From the NCBI RefSeq assembly GCF_002079305.1, contig NZ_CP015039.1:1571501-1635500 (forward strand): a DNA stretch of 64,000 nt, given 5' to 3'. The translations under genes and the position numbers were made by a program. Numbering within the stretch: the stretch's first letter is position 1; every line of letters starts with the position of its first letter. Positions 1 through 8,781 of this stretch are shown in pieces. This DNA is from Rhodovulum sp. P5. GTDB taxonomy: Bacteria; Pseudomonadota; Alphaproteobacteria; Rhodobacterales; Rhodobacteraceae. The notes below the pieces were generated by a model, which worked only from the letters and a program-made list of their open reading frames with translations, was not told the origin of the DNA and did no database searches.

Positions 1-710
1 CGCCCCGTCAGGCAGTGCCGGGCAAGCACATGAACGGGAGAGCGCCACTGGTCCGTGAACAGCACGATCTCGGCCCCGCGGTCGGTCGCCATCTCGGCCA
101 GTTTCAGCGTCGTGCTCTCATACCGGCGAAGGTCGAAGATCACCACAACGTCGCCCTCGGCCACGTCCAGCAGGTATTGCGGCCAGCCGTTGGACTGGCC
201 TTGCAGATGCACGACACCCGGCCGCAGCATCTGGAGGTGCAGAAACAGATAGTCGGCCAGCACCCGGGTGATGCGCCCGCCCGCGACATGAACCCGCCGG
301 TCCGGATCGGCCAGCAGATCGCAGGCCGCGTCGAAATCGGTCGGGTCGATCTGCGACAGGCATTGCCGGATATTGTCGATCACCGCCTCGGTGAACCGGT
401 TCAGGATATGCCCGCCCGGGGCATGACCCGCCCATGTCTCCCGCCGGGCGATGGGGCCGGAGATCTTCGCCTCAAGCTCCACCCGCAGGGCCGCCTGGAA
501 ATCGGGGTAGCCGGCGAAACCCAGCTTTTGCACCATCCGCGCGACCGTGGGCGTTGAAACACCCGCGCTATGCGCAACCTGCGTGATCGAGCCCAGACCG
601 GAGACCGGGTAGTTCGACAGAATCGTGTCGGCCAACTGCCGCTCTGCCCGTGTCAGCGTATCGAGCCGGGCGTTCAACCTTTCGGCGATGGTGTCGTCAT
701 GGTCCGGCAC
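1..710 (-). CDS. MurR/RpiR-family transcriptional regulator (3' end outside window)
   Basis: The reverse strand reads open from a GTG at 710 to the window edge (236 codons seen). An AAGGAGG ribosome binding site ends 7 nt before the GTG. The N-terminal part (about residues 1-80) is an RpiR helix-turn-helix domain, with segments such as LTRAERQLADTIL and STPTVARMVQKLGF. From about residue 130 a SIS sugar-isomerase-like domain follows, including VHVAGGRITRVLADYL and VVVIFDLRRYE. RpiR proteins sense phosphorylated sugars or other small metabolites and bind DNA as dimers. The gene is divergent from the amidohydrolase/TRAP/GS operon starting at 834 and most likely controls it. The remaining C-terminus lies beyond position 1. 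Family is certain; ligand is unknown. Confidence 0.88.
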   Translation of the reverse strand, partial: MPDHDDTIAERLNARLDTLTRAERQLADTILSNYPVSGLGSITQVAHSAGVSTPTVARMVQKLGFAGYPDFQAALRVELEAKISGPIARRETWAGHAPGGHILNRFTEAVIDNIRQCLSQIDPTDFDAACDLLADPDRRVHVAGGRITRVLADYLFLHLQMLRPGVVHLQGQSNGWPQYLLDVAEGDVVVIFDLRRYESTTLKLAEMATDRGAEIVLFTDQWRSPVHVLARHCLTG

Positions 711-753
711 GGATCGGCCTCCTTTGCTCAATATAGCGTCAGGTGTGAATCGG

Positions 754-771
754 CTGAAGAGATATTTTCAG
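754..771. promoter_or_regulatory. Candidate RpiR operator in the divergent gap
   Basis: The 123-bp gap between the regulator (start 710) and the amidohydrolase (start 834) contains the inverted repeat CTGAA-N8-TTCAG. A TTGACA hexamer, a possible -35 box for the rightward operon, lies just downstream at 780-785, though no good -10 box follows. Position makes it a plausible regulator site; binding is inferred only. Confidence 0.35.
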
Positions 772-833
772 AAATTCATTTGACAGGTCGAGTTCGCCTG
801 AAGAAATCTGTTCGCGATGATGAGGGGCCGCGC

Positions 834-1604
834 GTGACGGAAATCGGGACGGACATATCCAGACACAGGCCACTTGTGCAGACCGGCGATGCCGCGTCTG
901 ACCTCGTGATCGTCTGCGAACATGCCTCTGCCGAAATCCCGCCGGACCTGAACGATCTTGGTCTCGACGCAGAACACAGGTTCAGCCACGCGGTATGGGA
1001 CCCCGGCGCGCTTGGGGTGGCACAGGCGATGCGCGCCGCCCTTGATGCGACGCTGGTGGCCGCGACGGTCTCTCGCCTTGTCCATGACTGCAACCGCCCC
1101 GGCGGCGCGCCCGAGGCGATGCCGGCACAGACCGAGGTGATCGCGATCCCCGGCAATGCAGGGCTGAGCGCTGCCGACCAGGCAGAGCGGGCCCGCCGTT
1201 ACTACGACCCGTTCCGGGGCGCGCTGGACCAGGCGCTTGCCGACCGGCCAAGGCCCCCGGTGCTGGTCACTGTGCACAGTTTCTCTCCGGTCTGGCACGG
1301 GCATCCGCGGGCGGTCGAACTGGGTATCCTGCACGATACCGACGACCGCCTTGCCCGGGCGATGCTGGCCGAGGCATCGGCGCAAACCGACCTGCGCGTC
1401 GCCGCGAACGAACCCTATGGACCGGAACACGGCGTGACCCATACACTGCGCCTGCACGGGGTCGAAAAGGGGCACGCGAACGTCATGCTGGAAATCCGCA
1501 ACGACCTGATCGCCGACCCGACGACACAGACGGCGATGGGCCAGAGGCTGGCCGCCCTGGTGCGGGACGCCCTGACCGCCATGGGTCACGGGGGCCGGTC
1601 GTGA
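834..1604 (+). CDS. N-formylglutamate amidohydrolase-family protein (FGase)
   Basis: A 256-aa protein of the FGase family, which hydrolyses N-acyl or amide bonds of glutamate derivatives. The family signature VCEHASAEIP is near residue 27, followed by conserved stretches VSRLVHDCNRP and VTVHSFSPVWHG with likely zinc-binding histidines. The GTG at 834 is chosen because AGGGG lies just before it and homology begins there, although the frame is open further upstream. It overlaps the TRAP small permease gene by 4 nt (GTGA), so the two are translationally coupled. No histidine-utilisation genes (hutH, hutU, hutI) are nearby, so a role in histidine breakdown is unlikely. Next to a GS-like ligase it may instead release glutamate from a gamma-glutamyl intermediate (inference). 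Confidence 0.85.
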   Translation: MTEIGTDISRHRPLVQTGDAASDLVIVCEHASAEIPPDLNDLGLDAEHRFSHAVWDPGALGVAQAMRAALDATLVAATVSRLVHDCNRPGGAPEAMPAQTEVIAIPGNAGLSAADQAERARRYYDPFRGALDQALADRPRPPVLVTVHSFSPVWHGHPRAVELGILHDTDDRLARAMLAEASAQTDLRVAANEPYGPEHGVTHTLRLHGVEKGHANVMLEIRNDLIADPTTQTAMGQRLAALVRDALTAMGHGGRS

Positions 1605-2107
1605 CAGGGGTCATGCGGGGATATGTGCGCATCATCGATGCCGTGAACTACCGCATCGGCCGGGTGATGATGTACGGCATCTTCGTGATGATGGGGATCC
1701 TCTTGTGGTCCTCAATCTCGAAAACCTTCTTCCTGCCCTCGCTCTGGACGCTGGAAATGGCGCAATTCGCGATGGTCGCCTATTACATCATGGGCGGCCC
1801 CTATTCGATCCAGTTGGGATCGAACGTGCGGATGGACCTGTTCTATGGCCGCTGGTCGATCACCCAACGGGCGTGGACAGATGCCTTCACCGTTCTGTTC
1901 CTGATCTTCTTTCTTGGCGTGCTGCTTTATGGCGGGATCGACAGCCTGCTTTACAGCCTGCAATACAACGAACGCAGCCCGACGGCGTGGCGCCCCGTGC
2001 TGTGGCCGATCAAGTCGATCATGTGCCTTGGCCTGTTCCTGATGATCCTTCAGGCGATATCGGAACTCTTCAAGGACATCGCGCATATACGGGGCATTGA
2101 GATCTGA
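1601..2107 (+). CDS. TRAP transporter small permease (DctQ type)
   Basis: A 168-aa membrane protein with four hydrophobic segments (about residues 18-38, 52-70, 95-115 and 135-155), the usual layout of the DctQ subunit. TRAP systems import organic acids and related solutes with a sodium or proton gradient. DctQ pairs with DctM in the inner membrane. Translation starts at GTG overlapping the amidohydrolase stop, and the stop TGA shares one base with the ATG of dctM, so the three genes are coupled. The substrate cannot be read from this subunit. Confidence 0.87.
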   Translation: MTGVMRGYVRIIDAVNYRIGRVMMYGIFVMMGILLWSSISKTFFLPSLWTLEMAQFAMVAYYIMGGPYSIQLGSNVRMDLFYGRWSITQRAWTDAFTVLFLIFFLGVLLYGGIDSLLYSLQYNERSPTAWRPVLWPIKSIMCLGLFLMILQAISELFKDIAHIRGIEI

Positions 2108-3432
2108 TGTCCTATGAGATGATCGCCATCCTGATGTTCGCATCGATGATGCTGATGCTGATGACCGGCCAGCGGGTTTTCGGCGCCATCGGGGCGGTGG
2201 CCGCGATCGCGGCGCTGGCGCTTTGGGGCACGGGCGGGTCGGTCATTCCGTTCTCGGCCGCGATGAAGCTGATGAAGTGGTATCCGCTGCTGACGCTGCC
2301 GATGTTCATCTTCATGGGCTATGTGCTGAGCGAGAGCCGGATCGCCGACGATCTGTACAAGATGTTCCACGTCTGGATGGGGCCTGTCTCCGGTGGGCTG
2401 GCCATCGGAACCATCGGCCTGATGGTGCTGATCTCAGCCATGAACGGTCTGTCGGTCGCGGGCATGGCCATCGGGGCGACCATCGCGCTGCCCGAACTGC
2501 TCAAGCGCGGCTACGACAAGAAGATGGTGACCGGCGTGATTCAGGCCGGGTCGTCGCTCGGGATCCTTGTGCCGCCGTCGGTCGTGCTGGTGCTCTATGC
2601 GATGATCGCGCGGCAGCCGGTGGGGCAGCTTTGGTTGGCCGGCATCATTCCGGGCCTCGTCATGGCCGCGATGTTTGTGGCCTATATCTATATCCGCTGC
2701 CGGATCACGCCATCGCTGGGCCCCGCCCTGCCGCCGGGGGAGCGGGACGAGATCACCATGGGCGAAAAGCTGCGTCTGCTGAGCGCCGGCCTCCTGCCGC
2801 TTGCGATCTTCGCCGCGATGATGGTGCCCTTTATCAACGGCTGGACCTCGCTGGTGGAAAGCTCTGCCATCGGGGCGATCACCGCGTTTCTTGCGGCGGT
2901 CGTCAAGGGCCGGATGACGCGCGAGGTGTTCGAAACCTCGGTCCGGCAGACGCTGGCGATTTCCTGCATGTTCATGTGGATCATCCTCGCCGCCATGGCC
3001 TTTGGCGCGGTGTTCGACGGGCTGGGCGCGGTGCGGGCCATCGACAACCTGTTCACCGAACAGCTTGGCCTCGACCCGTGGATGATCCTGATCCTGATGC
3101 AGCTTTCCTTCCTGCTGATGGGCACGTTCCTTGACGACACCGCGATGCTGGTGATCGTGGCCCCGCTTTACGTGCCGCTGGTCAAGGCGCTGGGGTTCGA
3201 CCTGATCTGGTACGGTGTGCTGTACACCATCACCACGCAGATCGCCTATATGACGCCGCCCTTCGGCTATAACCTGTTCCTGATGAAGGCGATGGCCCCC
3301 AAGGAAATCGGGCTGCGCGATATCTATTCGTCCATCGTGCCCTTCGTGATCGTGATGATCGCGGCACTCGCCCTGATCATGGCCTTCCCGCAGATCGCGC
3401 TTTGGCTGCCGCATACCGTGTATGGATTATAA
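2107..3432 (+). CDS. TRAP transporter large permease (DctM type)
   Basis: A 441-aa polytopic membrane protein of the DctM family, full length for the group, with about a dozen hydrophobic helices. Family-typical stretches are GVIQAGSSLGILVPPSVVLVLYAMIA (about residues 144-169) and GTFLDDTAMLVIVAPLYVPL near residue 340. It forms the transport channel together with the DctQ protein and receives substrate from the periplasmic DctP protein encoded next. Its start codon overlaps the dctQ stop by one base. Confidence 0.92.
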   Translation: MSYEMIAILMFASMMLMLMTGQRVFGAIGAVAAIAALALWGTGGSVIPFSAAMKLMKWYPLLTLPMFIFMGYVLSESRIADDLYKMFHVWMGPVSGGLAIGTIGLMVLISAMNGLSVAGMAIGATIALPELLKRGYDKKMVTGVIQAGSSLGILVPPSVVLVLYAMIARQPVGQLWLAGIIPGLVMAAMFVAYIYIRCRITPSLGPALPPGERDEITMGEKLRLLSAGLLPLAIFAAMMVPFINGWTSLVESSAIGAITAFLAAVVKGRMTREVFETSVRQTLAISCMFMWIILAAMAFGAVFDGLGAVRAIDNLFTEQLGLDPWMILILMQLSFLLMGTFLDDTAMLVIVAPLYVPLVKALGFDLIWYGVLYTITTQIAYMTPPFGYNLFLMKAMAPKEIGLRDIYSSIVPFVIVMIAALALIMAFPQIALWLPHTVYGL

Positions 3433-3493
3433 CCAGAGCCCCGACGAAGGGGCCCGATCGGGGCAAACTGCCCCCCCCAGCAAGGAGAATAGG

Positions 3494-4531
3494 ATGACCA
3501 CAAGACGCAAGTTCCTGACCGCCGCCGCGGCCGCGCCCGCCGCAGGTCTGGCCGCCCCGGCCCTCGCCGCCTCCAAGATCCGCTGGCGGATGCAGACCTA
3601 TGCCGGCCCCGCGCTGGCCGAACATGTGATCAAGCCCGCCATCGACAGCTTCAACAAGATCGCTGGCGACGAGATGGAGATCGAGCTGTTCTATGCCGAC
3701 CAGCTTGTCCCCACGGGTGAGTTGTTCCGCGCGATGCAGATGGGCACCATCGATGCGGTGCAGTCCGATGACGACTCCATGGCCTCCCCCACCGAAGTCA
3801 CCGTGTTCGGCGGCTACTTCCCGTTTGCCAGCCGCTACTCGCTCGACGTGCCGGTGCTGTTCAACCAGTACGGCCTGAACGAGATCTGGGACGCCGAATA
3901 CTCCAAGGTCGGCGTGAAACACATCAGCGCGGGCGCCTGGGATCCCTGCCATTTCGCGACCAAGGACCCGATCAACAGCCTTGCGGACCTGCGCGGCAAG
4001 CGCGTCTTCACCTTCCCCACCGCGGGCCGGTTCCTGTCGCAGTTCGGCGTCGTGCCCGTGACCCTGCCGTGGGAGGATATCGAGGTCGCCGTGCAGACCG
4101 GGGAGCTTGACGGCATCGCATGGTCGGGCATCACCGAAGACTACACCGTCGGCTGGGCCGATGTGACGAACTACTTCCTGACAAACAACATCTCGGGCGC
4201 ATGGATCGGCCATTTCTTCGCCAACCAGGACCGCTGGAACGAGGTGCCCGAGCGGCTTCAGGAACTCCTGAAGGTCTGCATGGAACAGTCGCACTACTAT
4301 CGCCAGTGGTGGTACTGGGGCGGCGAGGCATCCTTGCGCGTCAACGGCACCAAGATGCAGCTGACCAGCATTCCCGACGAGGAATGGGATCAGGTCGAGA
4401 ACGCCGCGCACAGCTTCTGGGATGAGATCGCCGCGGAATCCGAGACCAAGGCGAAGGTCGTCGAGATCTTCAAGAAGTACAATGCCGACATGGCCAAGGC
4501 CGGGCGGCCCTACCGCTACGGCAAGGCGTAA
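3494..4531 (+). CDS. TRAP transporter substrate-binding protein (DctP type)
   Basis: A 345-aa periplasmic solute-binding protein. The start at 3494 has a strong AAGGAG site 6-8 nt upstream, and the N-terminus MTTRRKFLTAAAAAPAAGLAAPALAAS is a Tat-like signal peptide with likely cleavage after ALA. The body has the DctP fold, with the conserved stretch DLRGKRVFTFPTAGRFLSQFG near residue 165, where family members carry the ligand-binding arginine. The final stretch is helical. It follows dctM by 61 bp, so the order is Q-M-P. The substrate is unknown; the downstream GS-like, ALDH and ADH genes point to an amine or amino alcohol, or its conjugate. Confidence 0.9.
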   Translation: MTTRRKFLTAAAAAPAAGLAAPALAASKIRWRMQTYAGPALAEHVIKPAIDSFNKIAGDEMEIELFYADQLVPTGELFRAMQMGTIDAVQSDDDSMASPTEVTVFGGYFPFASRYSLDVPVLFNQYGLNEIWDAEYSKVGVKHISAGAWDPCHFATKDPINSLADLRGKRVFTFPTAGRFLSQFGVVPVTLPWEDIEVAVQTGELDGIAWSGITEDYTVGWADVTNYFLTNNISGAWIGHFFANQDRWNEVPERLQELLKVCMEQSHYYRQWWYWGGEASLRVNGTKMQLTSIPDEEWDQVENAAHSFWDEIAAESETKAKVVEIFKKYNADMAKAGRPYRYGKA

Positions 4532-4594
4532 TCGCGACCGGGGCGTGCCTGTCCGGGCGCGCCCCCTTTCTGACCAAAAGACCAAGAGGCCCCC

Positions 4595-5962
4595 ATGCCC
4601 GGCAACCTGACCCTCGACGCCCTGACGGAACTGGTCGAACAGGGCGAGATCGACACCGTCATCATGGCCCAGATCGACATGCAGGGCCGGCTGATGGGCA
4701 AGCGCTTCCATGCGCGCCATTTCCTCGACTCCGGCGTGCACGAGACGCATTCCTGCAACTACCTGCTGACCGTCGATCAGGAGATGGAACCGGTGCCGGG
4801 CTATGCCTCGGCAAGCTGGGCGCAGGGCTACGGCGACTACATGATGAAGCCGGATCTGTCGACTTTGCGACTGGCCCCTTGGGCACCGGGGGCGGCGCTG
4901 GTCCTGTGCGATATCATGGACCATCACGGCCACCAGGACATCGCCGTTTCGCCGCGCGCCATCCTGAAGGCGCAACTCGCCCGGCTGGCCGACAAGGGCA
5001 TGACCGCCATGATGGCATCGGAGCTGGAATTCTACGTGTTCCGGCAGTCGTTCGAAGAGGCCCATGACGATGGCTATCGCAACCTGAAACCGGTCAGCCC
5101 GTATAACGAGGACTATCACCTGTTCACGACCGCCCGCGAAGAGGACCTGATGCGCGCCGTGCGCAACGACCTGTTCGCAGCCGGCATCCCGGTGGAGAAT
5201 TCCAAGGGAGAGGCCTGGGCCGGGCAGCACGAGATCAACGTGAAATACGCGGGCGCGCTCGACAGTGCCGATATTCACGTCATCACCAAGCAGGCGGTCA
5301 AGGAAATCGCGCTGGCCAAGGGCCATGCCGTGACCTTCATGGCGAAATATGCCGATGTGCCGGCGGGGTCGTCCTGTCATATTCACCAGTCGCTGTGGTC
5401 GGCGGACGGCAAACCGCTGTTCCTGGACGAGGCGGACCCCAACGGCATGTCCGACATGATGCGGTCCTATGTTGCGGGCCTTCTGAAATACGCCGGCGAT
5501 TTCACCCTGTTCCTTGCGCCCAATATCAACAGCTACAAACGCTATGTCGCGGGCACCTTCGCGCCCACCAAGGCGGTCTGGTCGCGTGACAACCGCACGG
5601 CGGGCTATCGGCTGGTGGGCGAGGGCACAAAGGCGATCCGGATCGAGAACCGTGTGGGCGGCGCCGATCTCAACCCCTATCTCGCCTTCGCCGTACAGAT
5701 CGCCGCCGGTCTGGCTGGGATCGAGAACGGGCTGGACCTGGAGCCTGAATTCGTGGGCGACGCCTACACCGGCGAAGGCATCCGCGAAATCCCCAAGACC
5801 CTGCGGGATGCCATTGCAGCCGCCGATGGGTCTGGCATGCTGCGTGCGGCTCTCGGCGACGACGTGATCGACCATTACGTCCACGCCGCCCGCTGGGAGC
5901 AATCCGAATACGACCGCCGCGTCACCGACTGGGAAGTGGCGCGCGGCTTTGAAAGGTCCTGA
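4595..5962 (+). CDS. Glutamine synthetase-family ligase (probable gamma-glutamylamide synthetase)
   Basis: A 455-aa GS-superfamily enzyme. The N-terminal beta-grasp domain (about 1-110) is followed by the catalytic domain. Visible GS motifs are ASELEFYVF (metal-binding Glu), GQHEIN, AGSSCHIHQSL (metal-binding His), NINSYKRY, a RDNRTAGYRLV arginine segment and RIENRVGGADLNPYLA. There is no tyrosine adenylylation loop of the GlnA type, which suits a catabolic paralogue rather than the main ammonia-assimilating enzyme. Such relatives (PuuA, IpuC, GlnA4, GmaS) join glutamate to amines using ATP. With the dehydrogenases and amidohydrolase of the same operon it could start a gamma-glutamylated pathway. 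The exact amine is not predictable from sequence. Confidence 0.85.
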   Translation: MPGNLTLDALTELVEQGEIDTVIMAQIDMQGRLMGKRFHARHFLDSGVHETHSCNYLLTVDQEMEPVPGYASASWAQGYGDYMMKPDLSTLRLAPWAPGAALVLCDIMDHHGHQDIAVSPRAILKAQLARLADKGMTAMMASELEFYVFRQSFEEAHDDGYRNLKPVSPYNEDYHLFTTAREEDLMRAVRNDLFAAGIPVENSKGEAWAGQHEINVKYAGALDSADIHVITKQAVKEIALAKGHAVTFMAKYADVPAGSSCHIHQSLWSADGKPLFLDEADPNGMSDMMRSYVAGLLKYAGDFTLFLAPNINSYKRYVAGTFAPTKAVWSRDNRTAGYRLVGEGTKAIRIENRVGGADLNPYLAFAVQIAAGLAGIENGLDLEPEFVGDAYTGEGIREIPKTLRDAIAAADGSGMLRAALGDDVIDHYVHAARWEQSEYDRRVTDWEVARGFERS

Positions 5963-5967
5963 CAGAA

Positions 5968-7347
5968 ATGACCGAAACTCTGAAATGCATCTCTCCCATT
6001 GATGGGAGGGTCTACGCCGAGCGTGCGTTGATGCCGCTTGAAGAGGCCCGCGCCGCCGCCGCCCGCGCCCGCGCCGCGCAACCCGCCTGGGCCGCGCGGC
6101 CCCTGGCCGAACGGGTAGACATCGTCCGCCGCGCCGTGGCGTTGGTGGGAGAGGCGAACGACGAGATCGTGCCGGAACTGGCCTGGCAGATGGGCCGCCC
6201 GGTCCGCTATGGCGGGGAGTTCGGCGGCTTCAACGAACGCGCGAGTTATATGGCCGACATCGCGGAAGAGGCGCTGGCCGATATCCGGATCGAGGACAGC
6301 GACACGGCGGGCCGCTATATCCGCCGCGTGCCCCATGGCGTGGTGCTGGTCGTGGCGCCGTGGAACTACCCCTACATGACCGCGATCAATACGGTGGCGC
6401 CCGCGCTGATCGCGGGCAATGCGGTGATGCTGAAACACGCCAGCCAGACCCCGCTGGTGGGAGAGCGGATCATCTGCGCCCTGCGCGACGCGGGCGTGCC
6501 CGACGACGTGGCGCAGAACATCTTTGTCAGCCATGACACGACCTCTGCCCTGATCGAGGCGGGGGCGTTCGACTTCGTCAACTTCACCGGCTCGGTCGGG
6601 GGCGGACGGGCCATCGCGCGCGCGGCGGCGGCCAGCTTCACCGGGCTGGGGCTGGAACTGGGCGGCAAGGATCCGGGCTATGTGATGGAAGACGCCGATC
6701 TGGATGCCGCGGCCGACGGGCTGATGGACGGGGCGATGTTCAATTCCGGCCAGTGTTGCTGCGGGATCGAGCGGATCTATGTAGCCGAAAGCGTCTATGA
6801 CGCCTTCGTCGAGAAATGCGTGGCAATCGTATCCAAGGCCAAGCTCGGCAATCCGCTGGAGCCTGAGACCACGATGGGCCCGATGGCGCAGGTCCGCTTT
6901 GCCGATCTCGTCCGCGCCCAGACGGCCGAGGCCATCGCGGCGGGCGCCAAACCCCTGATCGACCCCGCATTGTTCCCCAACGATTGCGGTGCGTATCTGA
7001 TGCCGCAGATCCTGATCGACGTGGATCATTCCATGCGGGTGATGCGCGAGGAGAGCTTTGGCCCCGTGGTCGGGATCATGCCCGTCAAGGACGACGACGA
7101 GGCCGTGGCGATGATGAATGACAGCGAATACGGGCTGACCGCCTCGCTCTGGACGAAGGATGCCGAACGCGCCGCGCGCGTCGGCGACCGGATCGAGACC
7201 GGCACCGTGTTCATGAACCGCTGCGATTACCTCGACCCGGCGCTTTGCTGGACGGGGTGCAAGAACACCGGGCGCGGCGCGGGGTTGTCGATCCTTGGCT
7301 ATCACGCGCTGACCCGCCCGAAATCCTATCATCTCAAGAAAGTCTGA
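5968..7347 (+). CDS. NAD(P)-dependent aldehyde dehydrogenase
   Basis: A 459-aa ALDH-superfamily enzyme. Visible motifs are the cofactor-side VAPWNYPYM segment, the FTGSVGGGRAI loop, the general-base Glu in LELGGKDPGYV, the catalytic Cys in NSGQCCCGIE (three adjacent cysteines, an unusual cluster) and the ESFGPVVGIM segment. It begins 5 bp after the GS-like gene and ends 3 bp before the alcohol dehydrogenase, so the three enzymes are co-transcribed. In a gamma-glutamyl route it would oxidise a gamma-glutamyl-amino aldehyde to the acid, as PuuC does. It could also act on a free aldehyde. Confidence 0.9.
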   Translation: MTETLKCISPIDGRVYAERALMPLEEARAAAARARAAQPAWAARPLAERVDIVRRAVALVGEANDEIVPELAWQMGRPVRYGGEFGGFNERASYMADIAEEALADIRIEDSDTAGRYIRRVPHGVVLVVAPWNYPYMTAINTVAPALIAGNAVMLKHASQTPLVGERIICALRDAGVPDDVAQNIFVSHDTTSALIEAGAFDFVNFTGSVGGGRAIARAAAASFTGLGLELGGKDPGYVMEDADLDAAADGLMDGAMFNSGQCCCGIERIYVAESVYDAFVEKCVAIVSKAKLGNPLEPETTMGPMAQVRFADLVRAQTAEAIAAGAKPLIDPALFPNDCGAYLMPQILIDVDHSMRVMREESFGPVVGIMPVKDDDEAVAMMNDSEYGLTASLWTKDAERAARVGDRIETGTVFMNRCDYLDPALCWTGCKNTGRGAGLSILGYHALTRPKSYHLKKV

Positions 7348-7350
7348 GCG

Positions 7351-8496
7351 ATGAACCTCACCGCCAACTGGTCCTACCCCACCACCATCCGCTTTGGGGC
7401 AGGCCGCATTTCGGAACTGCCCGAGGCCTGCATCGCGGCGGGGATCAAGAAACCGCTGCTGGTCACCGACCGGGGACTGGCGCAACTGCCGATCACGGCG
7501 CAGGCGCTCGACCTCCTCGACGCCGCCGGGTTGGGCCGCGCGGTCTTCTCCGAGGTCGATCCCAACCCCAACGAGAAGAACATGGAGGCCGGCGTCGCCG
7601 TCTATCGCGAAGGCGGCCATGACGGCGTGATCGCCTTCGGCGGCGGCTCGGGTCTCGACCTTGGGAAATGCGTGGCTTTCATGGCGGGGCAATCCCGCCC
7701 GGTCTGGGACTTCGAGGATATCGGCGACTGGTGGACCCGCGCCGATGCGGACGCCATCGCCCCCGTGATCGCCGTGCCGACCACCGCCGGCACCGGGTCA
7801 GAGGTTGGGCGCGCAGGCGTTCTGACCAATTCCGAAACCCACGAGAAAAAGATCATCTTCCACCCCAAGATGCTGCCCGCGGTGGTGATCTGCGACCCCG
7901 AACTGACCGTCGGCATGCCACCGGCCATCACCGCAGGCACCGGCATGGACGCCTTCGCCCATTGTCTGGAGGCCTATTGCTCCCCCCATTTCCACCCGAA
8001 GTCCCACGGCATCGCGCTTGAAGGCATGCGGCTGGTGAAAGAGAACCTGCCCCGCGCCTACAAGGACGGCACCGATATCGAGGCGCGCGCCTACATGATG
8101 GCGGCGGCGGCGATGGGCGCGGTGGCGTTTCAAAAGGGGCTGGGCGCGATCCATGCGCTCTCCCACCCCATCGGGGCGCATTACGGCACCCATCACGGCA
8201 CAACCAACGCGGTGGTCATGCAAGCGGTCCTGACCTTCAACCGCGCCGCCATCGAAGAACCGCTGGCCCGCGCCGCGGCCTATCTGGGCATCGAGGGCGG
8301 GTTCGACGGCTTCTGCGCCTTTGTTGCCGCGTTGAATGCAGAGCTTGGAATCCCCGAGACGCTGGCCGGGCTGGGCGTGACCGATCCCGATCTCGACCGG
8401 CTGGTGGCCGACGCGCTGGCCGACCCATCGGTGGGTGGCAACCCGGTCGAAATGACCGCGGAGAACACCCGCGCCCTGTTCGAGGCCTGCCTCTAG
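7351..8496 (+). CDS. Iron-containing (group III) alcohol dehydrogenase
   Basis: A 381-aa Fe-ADH family protein. The NAD-binding half carries GGGSGLDLGK (about residues 97-106) and PTTAGTGSEV. The metal site is shown by GTGMDAFAHCLEAY and HALSHPIGAHYGTHHG, which contain the conserved Asp and His ligands. The family oxidises alcohols or reduces aldehydes with NAD(H). As the last gene of the operon it would supply the aldehyde for the neighbouring ALDH. The combination suggests that the imported substrate carries a hydroxyl group, for example an amino alcohol (inference). Confidence 0.9.
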   Translation: MNLTANWSYPTTIRFGAGRISELPEACIAAGIKKPLLVTDRGLAQLPITAQALDLLDAAGLGRAVFSEVDPNPNEKNMEAGVAVYREGGHDGVIAFGGGSGLDLGKCVAFMAGQSRPVWDFEDIGDWWTRADADAIAPVIAVPTTAGTGSEVGRAGVLTNSETHEKKIIFHPKMLPAVVICDPELTVGMPPAITAGTGMDAFAHCLEAYCSPHFHPKSHGIALEGMRLVKENLPRAYKDGTDIEARAYMMAAAAMGAVAFQKGLGAIHALSHPIGAHYGTHHGTTNAVVMQAVLTFNRAAIEEPLARAAAYLGIEGGFDGFCAFVAALNAELGIPETLAGLGVTDPDLDRLVADALADPSVGGNPVEMTAENTRALFEACL

Positions 8497-8513
8497 CACC
8501 ACCGCCCCCTGCA

Positions 8514-8571
8514 CGGTGGCCGTCACCCGATGGCCACCGGCAAACCGACCAACGGCCGCCCCGGGCCGTTG
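8514..8571 (+). terminator. Two GC-rich stem-loops after the catabolic operon
   Basis: Eighteen bases after the ADH stop are two consecutive perfect hairpins: CGGTGGCC (8514-8521) with GGCCACCG (8532-8539), and CAACGGCC (8550-8557) with GGCCGTTG (8564-8571). There is no T-run, so this is either a Rho-independent-like terminator of the U-less kind or a 3'-end stabiliser. Confidence 0.5.
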
Positions 8572-8652
8572 CGCCCGATACCCCGGTGCAGACCGGCGGG
8601 ATTTGCTGGTCATGCGCTCCACTGGAAGTGGAGGGCGATCCGGGGTATAGTC

Positions 8653-8688
8653 AATCTAATTCCAGATTCGATTGAGACTGCAGAGTCT
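8653..8688. promoter_or_regulatory. Two short inverted repeats upstream of the CxxCH protein gene
   Basis: In the 285-bp gap before 8782 lie AATCT-N6-AGATT (8653-8668) and AGACT-GCAG-AGTCT (8675-8688) in a locally AT-rich stretch. Their position about 100 bp before the gene suits operator sites. No regulator gene adjoins, so this is tentative. Confidence 0.3.
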
Positions 8689-8781
8689 TAGATGGCTTGC
8701 GCGATGTCCACTCATGTGCGCGGCGCCTGTGGACTGTGACCATCACGTCCGAAACCTCTTTCCAGAAAGGGGAGTGTGAAG

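Noticed and set aside
834..1604. Histidine-utilisation HutG
   Set aside because: The family fits, but hutH, hutU, hutI and hutC are absent, and the operon partners point to another substrate.
3377..5902. 841-codon open frame on the minus strand
   Set aside because: It lies opposite dctP and the GS-like gene, which have clear motifs, and is rich in Gly, His, Arg and Asp as expected of an antisense frame in GC-rich DNA.
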